From Capitella teleta (taxonomy: Eukaryota > Annelida > Polychaeta > Capitellidae), in assembly GCA_000328365.1 (NCBI GenBank), contig KB295796.1, forward strand, positions 179,403-243,402: a DNA stretch of 64,000 nt. The letters are read 5' to 3'. The position numbers were made by a program, and so were the translations under genes. Below are positions 23,801 through 34,800 of this stretch, piece after piece. Position 1 is the stretch's first letter, and each line of letters opens with the position of its first letter. The notes under the pieces are model-generated. The model worked only from the letters and a program-made list of their open reading frames with translations. It was not told the origin of the DNA and did no database searches.

Positions 23801-24558
23801 ATATTAACATGTTTAGAAAATTTGTGAGCTCAAAAATCATGTGGATATTTGGGTAAGTTGAAAGTATAGTTAGAGACGGCTGGCGCTTTGGGCTAGGTTT
23901 TTATTTATTTTTCCCTGTTCTGCTGTCTCGGTTCGGTTATTAGGAAAAGGTGGTTAATTATTCTCCACTGAGGCAAGATTCATGACCTGCGTGCCTTCAG
24001 GGGTGGTTGCCGATTGTTAGTCATTAACATATTATAGGCGGACCTTATTTCCTGCATATGATTATTATTAACTTATTGTATACAACTTCTACTTTTCTAA
24101 GCACTTACCGTAATCATTTATATTTTATAATTTTTTCTTTGTGGGTTTGATTTATTTCAACGATTTCTATAATTCTTGGAGTTTCAGTGGTCCCGTGAGA
24201 TTTCTTGTTTATGTTTGACTGTTTATGAAGTTTTGTTGATTGATTTGTTATGCACTTTCATGATATCTAATTTTTTAGTATAATTTCTCATAATTTCCTA
24301 ATTGGATTTCTAACTTTCCATTTATTATTTGTCGGGGTGGGGAATGTCGAAGTAGAGGAGTTCGCCAAATTCTCACTGTGTCGTGTAGCATAGAGGGTTT
24401 CTGTTCCCTGTTTGCACAATCCTAGCACTACGTTCACAGCATGCTGTGTTGTAGAATCACTAGAATTGTCTTTCCTTCTCTTTCTGTGCATGGGAACTGT
24501 GTTGGTGAACGTGTTAAAATATGTTGTGCCTCTTTTACTTACAGCTTTCCCTTCAGCC
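20877..24558 (+). other. upstream region of the TRIM gene, likely 5' introns and UTR
   Basis: No recognisable protein domain is seen. It includes a second CpG-rich promoter-like stretch at about 22741-22960 and a possible non-coding exon at 23669-23740 (TTGCAG acceptor, GTAATT donor). Many short overlapping frames between 22.0 and 23.4 kb look like consequences of the higher GC content rather than genes. Confidence 0.4.
22741..22960 (+). promoter_or_regulatory. second CpG-rich promoter-like stretch with CCAAT box
   Basis: A CCAAT box in the extended form ACCAATCAGAG lies at about 22755-22765, followed by GGGCGCGCC and a run of CpG dinucleotides (GCGAAATCGA, GACCGCGACG, CCGCCGAG). In an AT-rich genome this suggests a promoter or regulatory island, perhaps an alternative start for the TRIM gene 1.6 kb downstream. 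No transcript evidence is visible. Confidence 0.35.
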
Positions 24559-24585
24559 ATGTTTCACATTGCAGATGTGGGAAGA

Positions 24586-26622
24586 ATGTCGTCCACGTTG
24601 GTTGAGACCGTCTCCATTGACTACGAGGACTTCAACGAGAGCTTCCTGACATGCGGCACCTGTCTGTGCATCTACGACAGCCAGCAGCATAACCCCAAGA
24701 TCCTCCCCTGCTCACACACTGTGTGTCGCTCATGCCTGGAACGCATAGTGGAAGCGCAGGGAACTGACAACAGCTTTCGTTGCCCCATCTGTCGTGAGAC
24801 CATCTCCATCCCGCGTGGGGGAGTCGTTTCCCTGCCTCCCAGCTTCATCGTCAATCAGTTGATTGACCTGATGGCCCGGCAGCGTCGTGATGTCATCCCC
24901 AAGTGCGCTGTGCACTCGTCCGAGGAGCTCATGTTCTGCGAGACGTGCGACACAGTGTTTTGCGTGGACTGCACGGGCGGCTCACACAACGGACGAGGGG
25001 CCTCCGCTCACACGGTCATTCCGTTCTCCATCGCCATCAAGCGCATGTCTGAAATCCTCCTCTACAAAGCCACACTGTGTATGCGCAATCTGAACAATGC
25101 TAGTGACGTTGTCACCTCTGAGATGACGCGGTTGGAGCAGGCGGCTGAGGAGTGTGTGGACAGCATATCTCACGCCTTCCAGGACCTGATGACCATGCTG
25201 GAGCAGCGCAGGAGGGACATTCTGCTGGCCGTGCGCTCCGTGTGTGAGGACAAACAGAAGGTTCTCCAGGAACAGCTGGACATCATAGAGGCAGAGAAAG
25301 CGCACGTCAACACTGATTGCCAGGGTCTGCAGCAGCAGGTAGAGGTGCGTAACATCACCAAGAAGATCTCAGATCTGAATGAGAAGCTGGACGTGTCGAC
25401 TACTCTGGCTGAGCCACGGGAGAACGCGTTCATGCACTTTGAGTTTGAGCATAACAGAGCCATGGACGACCTGCACAATGCATTGGATTCCTTCGGACAG
25501 GTTCGTGTGAGCACCACGTTCCCTGCTCTGTGCACCGCACGGCTGGATCGTGCTGTGACACACCTGAAAACTGTGGTTACCGTGACAACTGTGGATTACC
25601 ATGGCAACCCTCGCACCAGCGGCAAAGATCCTCTTACCGCTGAGCTGCGAAATGAAGCCGGGAACATGATTGATGTTGTGGTGAAGGATCACAAGAACGG
25701 CACTTACTCCATTCACTTCACGCCACAGGAGCCAGGCAAGCACAAGCTGAGCGTCAACATATTTGAGCGCCCCATTCGCAACAGTCCTTTCAAAGTGGAA
25801 GTCAGCCACCACAACAACCCAACGCTCCGAGTTGGACAACGTGGCTCTGGCTTACACGACTTTGTGCAACCGGTCATTGCCGCAATTCATGACCAAGAAC
25901 TGTACGTGCTGGATACGGGCAACAGTCGTGTGAAAGTGCTTAATCTGGACGGTCACTTTGTGCGACACTTGGGTCCACATGGTCTTGACCAGCACAGTGG
26001 CACTGGGATGGCACTAGGCCCCCAAGGAAACTCATTAGTGGTTGTCAACTGGCGCACCAGGCATGTCACGGAGATGGACACTGGGCAGGGCGACATCATC
26101 CGCAAGTTCTCCTGCCCTGAGTTTGTTGAGCCGATCAGCGTGGCAGTGAACAGTCGTAGGGAAATCATCGTGGCTGACAATGGAGCTGCAAAGCTGTTTG
26201 TGTTTGATGGTGAAGGCAAGTTGCTACGCAGCATGGGCAGCAGAGGTGACCGGCAGGGTCAGTTTAAGCTCATGAGCTGTGTGTATGTGGGTCCTGCAGA
26301 TGAGATCTATGTGTTGGACAGCCGTATACAAGTGTTCTCTCGCGAGGGTGCGTTCCTCCATGAAATCAAATCTGATGACCCTCGCTCCAGGGGTCAATAC
26401 GGGGGAATCACCATTGACAGTCGTGGCCATATTTTGGCCTCTCGCACAGAGAAAGGCAGGAGTGTGGTGCAGGTGTTCAGTGGTTCACGGCAATTTCTAT
26501 TTGATGTGGACAGTGCGGATGACCGTTTGAAGCGGCCGAGTGGCTTGGCCACCACTGAAGATGGTTTTGTGTTTGTGGTTGACCTTGGCAATGATTGCGT
26601 GAAGAAATTTCGCTACATGTAA
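24586..26622 (+). CDS. TRIM2: TRIM2/TRIM3-class RING, B-box, filamin and NHL-repeat E3 ligase
   Basis: Predicted cytoplasmic E3 ubiquitin ligase of 678 residues. Order of parts: RING (about 23-70, C-x2-C, PCSHTVCRSC, CPIC), one B-box2 (about 107-142, CAVH, FCETC, CVDC), coiled coil (about 150-310), a filamin/ABP280 repeat (about 365-460, with DHKNGTYSIHFTPQEPGKH and SPFKVEV), then six NHL blades forming a propeller (about 475-678, ending NDCVKKFRYM). This order defines the TRIM2/3/32/71 group, and the single B-box and filamin repeat favour TRIM2/3. The start used is the ATG at 24586 after a likely acceptor at 24574. The in-frame ATG at 24559 would add nine residues. The whole protein lies in one exon, unlike its intron-rich neighbours, and its GC content is higher. 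The 3' UTR runs about 1.4 kb. Confidence 0.92.
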   Translation: MSSTLVETVSIDYEDFNESFLTCGTCLCIYDSQQHNPKILPCSHTVCRSCLERIVEAQGTDNSFRCPICRETISIPRGGVVSLPPSFIVNQLIDLMARQRRDVIPKCAVHSSEELMFCETCDTVFCVDCTGGSHNGRGASAHTVIPFSIAIKRMSEILLYKATLCMRNLNNASDVVTSEMTRLEQAAEECVDSISHAFQDLMTMLEQRRRDILLAVRSVCEDKQKVLQEQLDIIEAEKAHVNTDCQGLQQQVEVRNITKKISDLNEKLDVSTTLAEPRENAFMHFEFEHNRAMDDLHNALDSFGQVRVSTTFPALCTARLDRAVTHLKTVVTVTTVDYHGNPRTSGKDPLTAELRNEAGNMIDVVVKDHKNGTYSIHFTPQEPGKHKLSVNIFERPIRNSPFKVEVSHHNNPTLRVGQRGSGLHDFVQPVIAAIHDQELYVLDTGNSRVKVLNLDGHFVRHLGPHGLDQHSGTGMALGPQGNSLVVVNWRTRHVTEMDTGQGDIIRKFSCPEFVEPISVAVNSRREIIVADNGAAKLFVFDGEGKLLRSMGSRGDRQGQFKLMSCVYVGPADEIYVLDSRIQVFSREGAFLHEIKSDDPRSRGQYGGITIDSRGHILASRTEKGRSVVQVFSGSRQFLFDVDSADDRLKRPSGLATTEDGFVFVVDLGNDCVKKFRYM

Positions 26623-28011
26623 AAGATCTCTGTTTTTTTTTGTTTTTTTTTTTTATTTATTAATATTTTGTGATTTATTTCTTTTTCGTCTTGTGTTTTT
26701 GATCTCTTTCTTGTAATTGCATGTTTTTTATTTTTTATTCTTAATTTTTTCGTGAAAAGCAAATTTATGGAAGAAAGAGAAATTTGCTCAAAAGAAATTT
26801 TTCGGAAAGTTGTCCTGAGGGCTGTGACCCCTTTGTTGTGTCTTCTTAACAGAAGATGACGAAGCCCTAGGGTGCTAGCTTTGTCATTCTGCCTAGTCAC
26901 CACACAGAGGAAGCGCTCACTCTGAGCACAGCGCCTAGTCATGCGTGTACACTTTTTGCACTGACCCTAATCTTGATTCTGTAAATACACTCTGTACATA
27001 CTTAAATCATACTCCTCTCCTGCAGTAATCTATCCTACATATGCCCTGGTAGTAGTTTTCATAGTTGTGAGAAACTCCTTCCAAACCGATACTTCTACCT
27101 AGTCAAGTCGGTGGATGCGTGTTATAAAATTCTCGCTTCTGCTAGGTAATTTATCTGGCTGTGTTATTTGCATATCACGTCTTGCGGCCATTTCCTCTCT
27201 TGGAAGTCATGTGTGCTAAACTTTTCTGCGAATTAATTAATTTGTCACCAAGTCTTACAAATTTACAAGTAATGGAGTACCGGTAAATTCTGTGTAGGGA
27301 ATACCTTGCCAATATTTATTAGACCGGTTTTAATAACCCTCAGTGTATGACTATTTAAACATCTTTTAATTAATGTAAATTAATTAGCACTTGTTAATTG
27401 TTCATATCATTCACCAGCTAATTCTCTCTGGCTTTGGTGTTTAAATTAGTTTCATGAAGCATTTACTTGATATTATTACTATCTGCATCAAGGGTCTCAC
27501 TTAGTTTATTAATATGTGCATAAATTTGCATTAATTATCAGCTGAATGCAAGTGTTTTTTTTTTGTTTTTTTTTATCTATGCATTTTTCTCAGCTTAAGC
27601 CATTTCTTTTTCTCTGTACAATTTGTTCTGAATATTATGCGTTTGTTTAGGAAATTTTCTTGTTTAATGTTCCAATTGGCTTTTCCTCGTCATGTGAAAT
27701 TTGTCTAATTTTCGTTAATTGAATTCTGTTTTTGTCTGTATTTTGTGAGCAAGTTAAAACTGCCATACAATTTATTTTCTCCCAAGTCTTGGTTCAATGA
27801 CCTCAAAAATGAAGTCCAAACCCTTTTACTTCTATTCAAATCCCAAGACTTGTATGAGAGTTGGTTTCCAGGAAAATATTTACCTCACTATCCAAAAAGG
27901 AGATCTTTTTATGTTCCCTGTATTTTTATCATTATTATTCTCTCAATTTCTCCCCATCAATTTTTATTTCTTTGCATGTTGATTTTTCCCTCCCTTTTAA
28001 CAGTGCAATGA

Positions 28012-28017
28012 AATAAA
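28012..28017 (+). promoter_or_regulatory. candidate polyadenylation signal of the TRIM gene
   Basis: AATAAA on the plus strand 1.39 kb after the TRIM stop, following an AT-rich 3' UTR (26623-28011) that contains T-rich tracts and TTAATTAAT motifs. The convergent ARHGEF10 transcript is predicted to end about 150 nt further right. Confidence 0.5.
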
Positions 28018-28170
28018 AGTAAATCACAATTAAAAAAAACTTACTCATGATTTGGTTGAATATTAAAAATTGGAAACGATGAATAATAATGAGGAAATTA
28101 TTCAAAGTAATCATAATTGTTCTTAGTCTTCTTACTCAAAATTTATAAAGAATGAATCAAATCGCATGAA

Positions 28171-28176
28171 TTTATT
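28171..28176 (-). promoter_or_regulatory. candidate polyadenylation signal of ARHGEF10
   Basis: AATAAA on the minus strand about 670 nt after the ARHGEF10 stop codon. The region 28177-28849 is AT-rich with no coding signal and is most likely the 3' UTR. Confidence 0.45.
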
Positions 28177-28849
28177 TCGCTGGTACAAACAGACTAGCAG
28201 TAAGCATTCAGGAATGACAACAATGGACTAGAACTTGTGACACAATGAAGCAAAAAAGGTGTTGATTATGTAATAGGGTTATGCAATCACGTGAAAGGGA
28301 TGGCGGCAGGAGATGGCAAATGCTGTTAATTATTGAAATGAACCAGTTGATTGATTGATGGGTTTGACCAACGCTCCCAAGTTGAAATCCATGATTAATA
28401 ATTCAACAAAACATTTTCAAGAAATGTTAAAAAATGGCAACCAATGGAACAGGAATATTATAATTTTAAAGGCAGGGTTATTCAGTCCGTTGATTATCTA
28501 ATTCAAATTATTTAATATTTAACACAAGGAAAAAAACAACAACAATAACATTGGAATGGACATGCTTCAAGTGCAGAAATGTGAAGCCTAAAATTTAAAC
28601 CAGATAACAATAAAATTATGAGAACAAATAGAAAGTGTAGAAGGAATTTTCAAGGTTCATCCTAAGCTAATAATAATAAAATAAGATTGCATCACAAAAA
28701 AAACCCAACATATAATACTATAAATAAATGAATGAGTAAACAGAAAAAAAAAACCCAGAAAAACTCAAACTTCATAATATTGACATTGTAAGCCATAAAA
28801 CATTGATGAAAATTACCCGAATGCTTTGAAATAAGCCTCAGAAACAGTC

Positions 28850-31800
28850 TCATAGCCTACACTGCCAGAGCAGTAAACAAACGTCCTCATAGCGCAAGTC
28901 AGCTGCTTGCGGTTGATTCCAATTGATATGGCCCTGACCCCCACTGACCACCACAATCGCACGCTTGGCGTTGGCGTGGTATGACATGACCATGGTGGGG
29001 TAAGCAGGCACCACAGTCTTGTGCACACGCAGTGACGGAGTGCCAGCTGCAGTGCCAGGTGGCGTACTAAACGCCTCATTGCTGCTCGTCTCAGACGAAG
29101 AAGCAGCCGAAAGATTCTTCTGCTCAGCCGTTTCACGCAGAACGGGAAGCGTAGCGAAACGAGGAGACGGGTTCAGCTGTTGTGCACTGCCCGCTCGTCC
29201 CATCCGCATAACAGCTTCTGAGAATTTGTTCACGCGGCTGCTGACAGCAGATAAGCGTGCTCTGCTGTGGCGGTGCTGCTCAGAGCCCATCAGGGCTCGC
29301 TCAAAATCCTCTCCCTCCTCCTGCAAGAGGCTGCCGTAGAGCGCCAGCACGTCATCAGGCTCGGCAGTGATGTCACGTAGGTCAGGGGTCGAAGTCCACC
29401 GGTGCCTCTGCATTTCCATGAGAGGGTTGCTGCCAACGAAGGCGCTGAAATCGTCTGAGAGGGTGAAGCGCTGGTTGAGGTCTTCTGTGTCAGTCTCTGT
29501 GTCTGTCACTCCATCCAACTGCAGGCTGCTGCGTGTGGAGCCTGGTTCTGGGGCAATGCTGTCAGCACTGCACTCACTCGGGGTGCATGACTCAGTCTTG
29601 AGGAGCTGTGAGGCTCCGCACTGAACGGCACTGAGAAAGGTCACAGGTCCCGTGTGCGAATGGAATGCGACGCTGGGTCGACCCTTGATTTGGGGGACGC
29701 CCTCCAAGCGAGGCAGCGGGAGTGTGAGCACACAACCGATACTGGTGCCGATCCACAACTGGCCTTTACTGGACAGCAGACACGTCACGTGCACTGGGCA
29801 CTGCTCAGACCATCCCTCATGCTCTGCAAGAAAAAAGAAAAAAAAGAGACGTTTCAACACAAAGCATAAAATAAGAAGACAGAAAGAACCTTGTAGAACA
29901 TTGGCCACAGCAGACGCTATGCTAATGTCCTGCAGGTGCTGCCATGACTCCTGATGGAAGAGTCGGAGTGTTGCTCTGTCCTTAAAGGACACTACGACTC
30001 CTGCAGCTGCCTTCACCATGCATTGCACACAGTCCTCTCCTTGGATCATGGAAACTACTTGCCGAGACTTGGAAAAAAAACCACATAACTCAAAAACTGA
30101 GCACAAGCGTGGAGTCACCACTCACTCGCTGAATCTCCAGCTTCATGCCTCCGTTCTTGTAGACGGTGAGGACGTTCACCACATGAACGCTATCTCCACA
30201 CCCAACCCACATTTCATGATTTAAACCCAGTAAACAGGTCACTGGATGGCTGTCCAGCTGCAGGACTTGTGGCTGTCGCAGCTGCCATACTCCGTCTGTG
30301 CAACAACAAAACTTAAATCCAAATATGACAAAAACACAATATTCCAACCAATGTCTCTGGAGTAAATAACCAGCGCTCCACCTTCCAGTCCAGCGTACAA
30401 ACGATTGTCCAAGAAGCTCAAGCAGTGGACTTTGGCCGAAGTATCGACGCTGAGGATCGCTTTCTCACGCTGATCATCAACCACATAATGCACAACAATC
30501 CTTTGAACACAAACATCACAACCGATGAATCCCAAACGCAGCACTCACCGGCAGTTGTCTGTTCCCATCCAGACCGTGTCCTCTGAGAAGGTCATCGCCC
30601 TCTCACCTCTGCTGTAACCAGGCACCAGGGCAGCGCACGTGACCACTGCATCATCCAGAGGGAACACTTCCAGGACGTGCGGCTGATTTGTGTGCAGGGA
30701 GACGAGGGTGATGCGACTGCCTCCAGCGCTCTCCTCGGTGGCGCCACTGCTGCTGCAGACCCACAGGTGCTGGGTGCCGACGCCCAGGAATTCTGGGGAG
30801 GGGAGTACGACAGGGATGGCACACTGCACCTAAGGGAAGAGATGTGGTTGACTTCATCCCGATTGGGAAGTGATTTCCATGCATGCAACAATCAGTGAGA
30901 ATTTCAGATTCCAATGAATTTATGCAAAGTGAAACAGAGAAAACATTACACCTCATAATAATATTATACAATGTGATTCGCCGAATGCATGCAAAAGTTT
31001 CCTCCCCATAAAAACTCTCTTACCGGCAATGGCTTCCAGTCCTATAATACAATTATCAATTTGCATAAATTTACTGACTAATGATTTTAATTTTATATGG
31101 GTCAATACCTTGGTGTCATGCTTTGTCACATCCAGAGGCAATGGCTTCACAAACAAGGGGAGTTTAGCCGCAAAAGCACGCTGATTCTCAGGGATCGACC
31201 AACCGGGGTGATTGCCGGGGTCTGAAATAGGATAGGATATTTGATGTAGATGAGTTGAAAGAAAGCCCGAATATATGTATCAGCACAGGTTAATGAGCAT
31301 ATTTACCTAGTCCCAGTTTTGTGTTATGTAACTCAAGGAGCCAATCCTGTTTGATTCCAGGTGCATCCACTTGAAACGTGTGCATTACACGACTTGTTCC
31401 CCTGTTGAGAAAAAAATATACATAGATTGAATAGAATGAGTGTGGAATGTTCAAAATGCTACTGTAGACAGTGATACATATTATACTGATCATATACAGG
31501 CTGAAAAATAAATGATGTAATTTTCTGTTTTTTGTTTGTGTTTTTTCGGAGGTGATTAGGTGCTGCTGTTCTGTGCTTGTTATAACGCGCATTTTTCATT
31601 AGGCATTCGGTGCGAAATATTACTTCATTATGTCACAAGCATAAAATTGTGCCCACAAGAATATGTGGATTAAGGATATTATAAAATGCACAGCATTAAC
31701 ATGCAGTTGTAAGAAACAAAATTAATTAAAATCAAATTGAAATCCTTAAATAATATTAAGAAACAGAAAATAATAAAAATTCTGTATCAAAATACGAATT

Positions 31801-34800
31801 CCATAGAAAAATTACTGATGACACGAGAAGAAGAAAGAAAAAAATACAAAATAAAGAGATATAATTCAAGAAAGAAAGTCTCAAAACCAATAGGAGGAAC
31901 ATTTTTTTGGATTTGTTTACCCGTCAAAAGGGAGGAATTTCCCAGCAGCATGCAGACGATAGCAACCCTGGGTTAAAATTGTATGAATGCAATGAGATAG
32001 AAAAAGCAACAAGAGAGGAGAGAGTGTACACATGGACTGGCTTACTTCCGGAGTGAAAAAGAATTTCTCTTTTTGCCTGTACTAACTCCGTTTGAATCAA
32101 GGTCGTCCTTCAGCCTGAGTGATGGCGTACGCTTTCTGAGAACAACACTTTTATTTGCATGTTTCACGCGACAGTTTCACAGGTAATAGGTAGCTCAGTC
32201 AATAAACCCAATGGGCAGAATTAATATTTTTACGCAATGAATAATCCGATTGAAAGGGACATACTTTGCTGGGATGGAGAGACGAATGATGCAGCGATCA
32301 ACGTCAGATTTCTGCTGAATCATCAACTGGAGACTCTTGGTCATGGAGAGAATCAGCTCAGAATTCAATCCCTAAAACCACAGAGAAAATGAGGTGGATG
32401 CAAAGTAGAGACAGACAAACCTCATAACTAAGCCTCAGTTGGCTGACCAGTTGGCTGATGTGCTCCAGGACAGGAAGGTCGTGCAGCATGTCATCCAACT
32501 CCTTCTGGTATGGATGCTGCTCATCATGCTCTCCTCCTCTGTCCAACGCTGAAAAATTTCATCAGAATATTTACAAATTTCCAATTTCCAATCATAGATC
32601 CAGCATAGTACCTTGTTTATTTGCATGCACTGTGGTTTTGCCGTGACCTATATGCACTCTGTAAGGCGAGGAGACAGACGACTGCACCACTTCCACCTCA
32701 GATATAGGGACGCTCCACTTGTACCTGTACTTCTCCACTATGCCACTCTCGCCTTCTCTGCACAGCCATACCGAAACATAGAACCAACAGAAAATACAAT
32801 AAAACACATACTTAAGAAGAACAGAGGTGCAGAGCAGGATGTCGTTGAAGAGAAAGAGGCGTCGTGGTTTCTTCTTGGTTTCGCCGTTGACCTGATCCTG
32901 GAGTACTCAATCAGTACACGGGGCAACTTCAGAGCAAGCCACTCACCATAGCCACACAGTCATCCTGGCGAATCAAGCAGCGTTGGTGGCTGGACTTCAG
33001 AGCAGACGACCGCCCTGCCAGACTGCGCACAATTCGCATGACGTCATGGCGACTCTCGCTCTCCCGTTTGGTCTCGTTCAAGCGGTGAGTCATGCTTTCC
33101 AGTTCTGTGAGTGCCATCTGCAGGGCTAAGCGGTCGTCATGTTCGCGTGGAGTGTGTTTAAGGAGATCTTGGAGAAGCATGATGAATTGCGGGAAGCGTT
33201 GCACTGGCTTCACCATTAGGCCAAACAGAGATAACTTGTGACTGGCTTGCAAGATCTTTTGCTGTGAGACATCATGTGATATTATTATCTAATGCGGAGG
33301 TGCTTGAATACCTTGAGGAAGTCAGCAAAGGCTTGTTTACTACGAGCATGTTTCTTTGCGGTGTCCATTGCTTTGGAGAAGTTGTTGACAAATGAGCTGT
33401 ACGCTTCAAAAACAATCACTTTTGAGAACTGAAAGAAGAATAATATTAATATGATACATTGAAAGTATCCAAATTTCAGAAAGTAACATGATTCATAGTC
33501 CAGGAATCTTCACAAGAAAGTTTCCTGACTTTTTGCAATACTCAGAATATTCAGATGAGGCTGATAAGCATGATGAAAAATGTCAGCAGAGGTATCATTG
33601 TATGCACAGAATTAAATTCTATATCATGACAGCAATTATGAAAAGTGCTTCATGTTCAGATCATGTTTCACACTTTGAATATTATTCCAGATGAACGGCA
33701 GTTGACCAAATGTAACTAAAATTGAGAAACACTCACCGATGCGGTGAATATGTTTCCAATGCGCTGCTGGGTATCCCACAGTCGGATGGTTTCGGCCAAT
33801 TCAATGTGGAACATGTGATGACATTGCAGAATTTCCCGCACTTTATGGAAAATGGTTCTGACGGCTTTCGGTGGCAAGATCTGAGGTGAAGACTGCAGAA
33901 GAGGCATCTCATAGTCCTATAAATAAAAAACAGAACATTAAAAATCATGATGAATAAAAGTGAAACTATGACTATCAACAGGAAAGAAATAAAAGTGAAA
34001 CTGACCTCAACCAGACTTCTAAGTGAAGAAGTGTATGATCGCTCACTGTCAACGATTGTGGCAACGATGAATCTTCGTTTCAGCTGTGAATAACGAAACA
34101 GACACTCAATCATGAGAAATGCTAGTAAACACTCACGCTTAGCATATCCAGATCCGGAGGCGTTGGGGGCAGCTCAGCAGGAGGGTGCTTATCTAGGTCA
34201 ATGTCAAGGGACATGACCAGCGAGTCCTCTTCGTCATCTTCCTCTGCACGTGTAAAGCGAGGAAGCCGAGCGGCCAGTTTGTCCAGCATAGCACTGGGAG
34301 TTAACTAAAGAAGGAAGCATTACACAAGGGCATCTCCTGTATAGGGCGACTACTCACGGGGGTCGTGGGGGCAGAACGCCTGTCGTCTGCGCTCTGAGGT
34401 TCCTTGTGCTTTGGGGGTTGCACAGGAGCAGGGGACGCCTCGTCCTCTTCTTCCACTTCATTCTCTGCCAATTTTCCCTTTCGCTTCCCTTGGGAGCCAT
34501 CTTCCGTGTCTTCGTAAGATTCAAACTCAGAAGATCCCCAGCCGTCAGATTCTTCACCCGTCTGGCTACGGCTCAGAGATCGGCCAACATTCTCGTAGAT
34601 ATCTTGATCTGAACGCAAACTTTCAGCTGTGAAATGCATATAAATGTTATGTGAAATAAGTCTATTCGCGTGCATTGCAGTGATAAGGATAACAAAGTGA
34701 ATTAACTGCAACTAATTAATTATCATAAAATAATATATAAATGGACAAAGATTCAATGTATAAAAGCAAACTATAATAACATTAACAATAAAATTGATAA

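Noticed and set aside
29824-29889. Coding continuity of ARHGEF10 through this stretch
   Set aside because: The frame is open, but the stretch has a consensus-like donor at 29889, a pyrimidine-rich tract and CTTGCAG at its end, and its product (runs of Phe) has no place in the family. It is an intron.
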